A DNA stretch of 7,578 nt from an uncultured Flavobacterium sp. (GTDB taxonomy: Bacteria; Bacteroidota; Bacteroidia; Flavobacteriales; Flavobacteriaceae). Shown piece by piece: positions 5,902 to 7,578 of this stretch. The stretch's first letter is position 1. Every line of letters begins with the position of its first letter. Both the position numbers and the translations under genes were made by a program. The stretch covers positions 1-7,578 of the forward strand of contig NZ_CALFIG010000185.1 in NCBI RefSeq assembly GCF_937876455.1, written 5' to 3'. Below the pieces are notes generated by a model. The model searched no databases and was not told the DNA's origin. It was given only the letters and a program-made list of their open reading frames with translations.

Positions 5902-6742
5902 TACATACAGCCTCATATTGTAATGGAGTAGCAAGTAGGTTTAATGCTAATAATTCATTTTGAATGCTTTCAAATTGGTTTTTACTTACTTGTTTTTGAG
6001 ACCAACTTGTTGCTTGTAACCATTCGTGTATGTTTTCTATTTTTTGATTGAATTTGGCCGCTAATGTTCTGTCAATACTGGGAATTGATTTAAATTCTTG
6101 AGTAGTTGCATTCAGTATTTCAAGTACTTGTTTTATAACAGCACTATTTTTTTCTATAAATTCATTTCTAACAGCAATTACAAAACAAGGCCATGGAGAA
6201 GGAAGATCAGTAATTTTTCTAAATATTCCTTGATCCACTATTGGCTGAGTCATAAAGCGTTCCCACATGAAATAATCTGCTTGACCTGTCGCTAAAGCAT
6301 GGACAGCTCCTTCAAGCGTATTTACGATTTCAAATTGTAAATCATTTGGATTCCATTGTTGTGTTTTTGCGTGTACAATACTCATTAGATGGGAACCAGA
6401 GCCATGTCTTGATATGGCAACTTTTTTATTTTGTAAGTCATCAATTGTTTTAAATTCAGATTGAGCTGCGACATGAATTCCCCAAATAAGAGGGCTTTCC
6501 ACAAATAATTGGACTATTTTTGAAGAATTGTCATTTGCAATAGCTTTTATACACCCTTCAGTTAATACAACAGCAATATCTATTTCACCTTCTTTTAACA
6601 TCTCACACATTTTTCCAGTACCTTCTGGTACATCAATCCATTGTAAATCTATACCAACTTCTTCAAATTCACCATTTTCAATACAAAGGTGCCAAGGTAA
6701 ATTAAAATGTTCTGGAACACCAGCTATTTTTACTGTTTTCAT
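5888..6742 (-). CDS. Orphan periplasmic-binding-fold protein (Ca3427-like, PBP2), no signal peptide
   Basis: The 284-residue protein has the type 2 periplasmic-binding fold of the nitrate/sulfonate/thiamine-precursor group. Seen: an N-terminal strand entering directly (MKTVKIAGVPEHF), PWHL (16-19), GTGKM (41-45), LTEG (60-63), SRHGSGSHLM (111-120), MWERFMTQPIVDQG (159-172) and PWPCFVIAV (183-191). The SR-GSGSHLM motif is what I associate with the Ca3427-like subfamily. There is no signal peptide, lipobox or membrane segment, so it should be cytosolic, unlike a transporter's capture protein. No permease or ATPase gene is adjacent, and the ligand is unknown. It lies 30 bases behind the GNAT gene on the same strand with no obvious promoter between, so the two may be co-transcribed. 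Its last codons overlap the end of ung, leaving no space for a terminator there. Confidence 0.8.
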   Translation of the reverse strand: MKTVKIAGVPEHFNLPWHLCIENGEFEEVGIDLQWIDVPEGTGKMCEMLKEGEIDIAVVLTEGCIKAIANDNSSKIVQLFVESPLIWGIHVAAQSEFKTIDDLQNKKVAISRHGSGSHLMSIVHAKTQQWNPNDLQFEIVNTLEGAVHALATGQADYFMWERFMTQPIVDQGIFRKITDLPSPWPCFVIAVRNEFIEKNSAVIKQVLEILNATTQEFKSIPSIDRTLAAKFNQKIENIHEWLQATSWSQKQVSKNQFESIQNELLALNLLATPLQYEAVCITNL

Positions 6743-6748
6743 ATTTTA

Positions 6749-6779
6749 GGTATAAGGTTTTGGGTAATGGGTTTAAGGG
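6749..6779 (+). repeat. G-run repeat (possible G-quadruplex / i-motif)
   Basis: The plus strand has five G-runs at 6749-6750, 6756-6757, 6762-6764, 6769-6771 and 6777-6779, separated by T/A-only loops of 4-5 bases. The minus (coding) strand therefore carries ACCC-like units between the GNAT stop and the start of the binding-protein gene, which is striking in DNA this AT-rich. It could fold as a two-layer G-quadruplex, or be the remnant of a short tandem repeat. Confidence 0.5.
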
Positions 6780-7327
6780 TTATGTGATTTATTTTTATAT
6801 TTTTTACTTTCTAATTGCCACCATTTCCAAGTAACACCCTCATTATTTTCGTACTCTTCAATTAATTGAAATCCTGATTTTTTTAAAATATGATTTGATG
6901 CACCATTTTCAGCATGTGTATAGGCATTCATTTTTTTAATCTCCATTTGATTAAAACCATAATTTAGCCAAAACAAAGTTGCTTCTGAAGCATAACCTCT
7001 ATTCCAAAATTTTTCATTTAGTCGATAGCCGTAATCGTAAAAATTAGTATGTCCGTTTTCAACGTGATCATTAATAAATTTTATTCCTGTCCAACCAATA
7101 AACTCACCCGTTTCTTTAAGTATTGTGGCATAGCGTCCAATTGAGTTCTCTGCATATTGCTTCTGTAAATATTCAATAATTTGAATTGATTCTTCAATTT
7201 GAAGTGTGGGTTTTTGCCATAAATACTTATGAACATTAGGATTGCAATCCATTTCAAATAAAGAATTTGCATCTGATAATTCAAATGGACGATAAATTAG
7301 ACGTTCGCTTTCTAGTAATAAATTCAT
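6773..7327 (-). CDS. GNAT acetyltransferase, RimJ/RimL type
   Basis: This is a 184-residue acetyl-CoA-dependent N-acetyltransferase of the Acetyltransf_3 (RimJ/RimL) group. The family opening LESERLIYRPFELSDA (5-20) is followed by a central beta region (FIGWTGIKF, 76-84). Then come the acetyl-CoA pyrophosphate loop in YRLNEKFWNRGYASEA (101-116) and motif B, AENGASNHILKKSGF (139-153). A basic tail (KKYKNKSHNP) ends it. The substrate could be a protein N-terminus, an amino sugar or a small amine; the sequence does not say. I place the start at 7327 (MNLLLESERL). A 15-codon extension to 7372 is open, but it precedes the conserved beginning and runs into the suspected foreign sequence. It is probably the first gene of a two-gene unit with the binding-fold gene at 5888-6742. 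Confidence 0.88.
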   Translation of the reverse strand: MNLLLESERLIYRPFELSDANSLFEMDCNPNVHKYLWQKPTLQIEESIQIIEYLQKQYAENSIGRYATILKETGEFIGWTGIKFINDHVENGHTNFYDYGYRLNEKFWNRGYASEATLFWLNYGFNQMEIKKMNAYTHAENGASNHILKKSGFQLIEEYENNEGVTWKWWQLESKKYKNKSHNP

Positions 7328-7350
7328 TTTATAATTTAAATATTTATTAT
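7328..7350. other. Suspected chimeric junction
   Basis: To the left is the intact start of a flavobacterial acetyltransferase at about 30% GC. To the right begins an ORF with about 40% GC and Patescibacteria-like protein content. It has no start codon, and the first upstream in-frame stop is at 7337-7339. The break must lie between the GNAT ATG and the signal-peptide tail (PNFSLAQ, from about 7352). Confidence 0.65.
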
Positions 7351-7578
7351 TCCAAATTTTTCTCTTGCTCAAGTAAGCAATGCTGGGCTTGAAGATCTTT
7401 CAATAGAAATTTACCCAAAAACTCCAGGTAGCCACACCTCAACAACCGTAACACTATCAAGTTATTCTGATTTTGTTGATACGGCATCTATCTCTTGGTA
7501 CTTAGACAACAAACTAATCCTAAGTGGAGTCGGCAAAAAAAGCTTTGTCTTTACAACTGGCAACATAGGGTCCACATC
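7340..7578 (+). CDS. 5'-truncated secreted protein fragment, Patescibacteria-like
   Basis: One plus-strand frame is open from 7340 to the window edge (79 codons) without an ATG before the conserved part. It begins with what looks like the end of a signal peptide (IFIIPNFSLAQ), probably cleaved near the Ala-Gln. It continues with GLEDLSIEIYPKTPG, a Ser/Thr-rich strand region and ISWYLDNKLILSGVGKKSF, then FTTGNIGST at the edge. The alternating polar/hydrophobic strands and the 'SWYLDNKLI.SGVG' turn suggest an Ig/PKD-like beta-sandwich ectodomain. From memory, proteins of this pattern are common as hypothetical secreted proteins in Parcubacteria. Fifteen of the residues are Ser or Thr in a stretch of about 65, and GC is about 40% over 7381-7578, unlike the rest of the window. 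The gene is cut at both ends, so its function is unknown. Confidence 0.7.
   Translation, partial: MFIIPNFSLAQVSNAGLEDLSIEIYPKTPGSHTSTTVTLSSYSDFVDTASISWYLDNKLILSGVGKKSFVFTTGNIGST

Noticed and set aside
6528..6749. Plus-strand ORF of 73 codons opposite the binding-fold gene
   Set aside because: It is the antisense shadow of the conserved N-terminal half of that gene. No promoter box precedes it.
7328..7372. N-terminal extension of the acetyltransferase (start at 7372, MSKRKIWNNKYLNYK)
   Set aside because: The family's conserved start (LESERL) follows directly after the ATG at 7327. The extension runs through the suspected junction into foreign sequence.
1..7578. CRISPR array, tRNA/rRNA, insertion sequence or defence/phage genes
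   Set aside because: I saw no regularly spaced repeats, no cloverleaf-like sequences with CCA ends, no transposase or integrase motifs and no terminal inverted repeats. The coding content is ordinary housekeeping genes.

Overview
The window looks like a small metagenomic contig from a member of Flavobacteriaceae, most likely Flavobacterium or a close relative. The evidence is low GC (roughly 30% by eye), AT-rich spacers, Bacteroidota-type promoter boxes (TAnnTTTG) just upstream of several genes, no Shine-Dalgarno-like sites, and proteins that read as flavobacterial versions of housekeeping families. Both ends look foreign or rearranged, so the trustworthy flavobacterial part is about 48-7330.

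Layout, left to right. The minus strand starts with the first codons of an arginine decarboxylase (speA-like, cut by the window edge) preceded by a possible 57-residue small ORF. Next comes aroB (3-dehydroquinate synthase, minus), which is divergent from a stand-alone proline dehydrogenase (plus). The proline dehydrogenase converges on a previously easy-to-miss 44-residue membrane protein (minus, 2801-2935). One hairpin serves as terminator for both and encodes the same last residues, KKD-stop, on both strands. A MutS2-like ATPase lacking the Smr nuclease domain (minus) follows, divergent from ung (uracil-DNA glycosylase, plus). Their promoters lie back to back within about 25 bases, over a perfect inverted repeat. 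The ung gene overlaps the convergent 3' end of an orphan, leaderless periplasmic-binding-fold protein (minus), which sits 30 bases downstream of a RimJ/RimL-type GNAT acetyltransferase (minus).

The last roughly 230 bases (about 7340-7578) hold the 5'-truncated beginning of an unrelated plus-strand gene. It has higher GC (about 40%), no start codon, the tail of a signal peptide, and then a beta-sandwich-like secreted domain of a type I associate with Candidatus Patescibacteria (Parcubacteria). The most economical reading is an assembly chimera with the break between about 7328 and 7350. A smaller, similar departure is suspected at the left edge (bases 1-47), where the arginine decarboxylase reading frame stops resembling its family.

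Functionally the genes are core metabolism and genome or ribosome maintenance: polyamine synthesis, the shikimate pathway, proline catabolism, uracil excision, and a MutS2/ribosome-rescue ATPase. Nothing here forms a defence, phage, mobile or biosynthetic system. The points worth a second look are the end junctions, the shared KKD terminator, the Smr-less MutS2, the overlapping mutS2/ung promoters, and a G-run repeat between the last two minus-strand genes.
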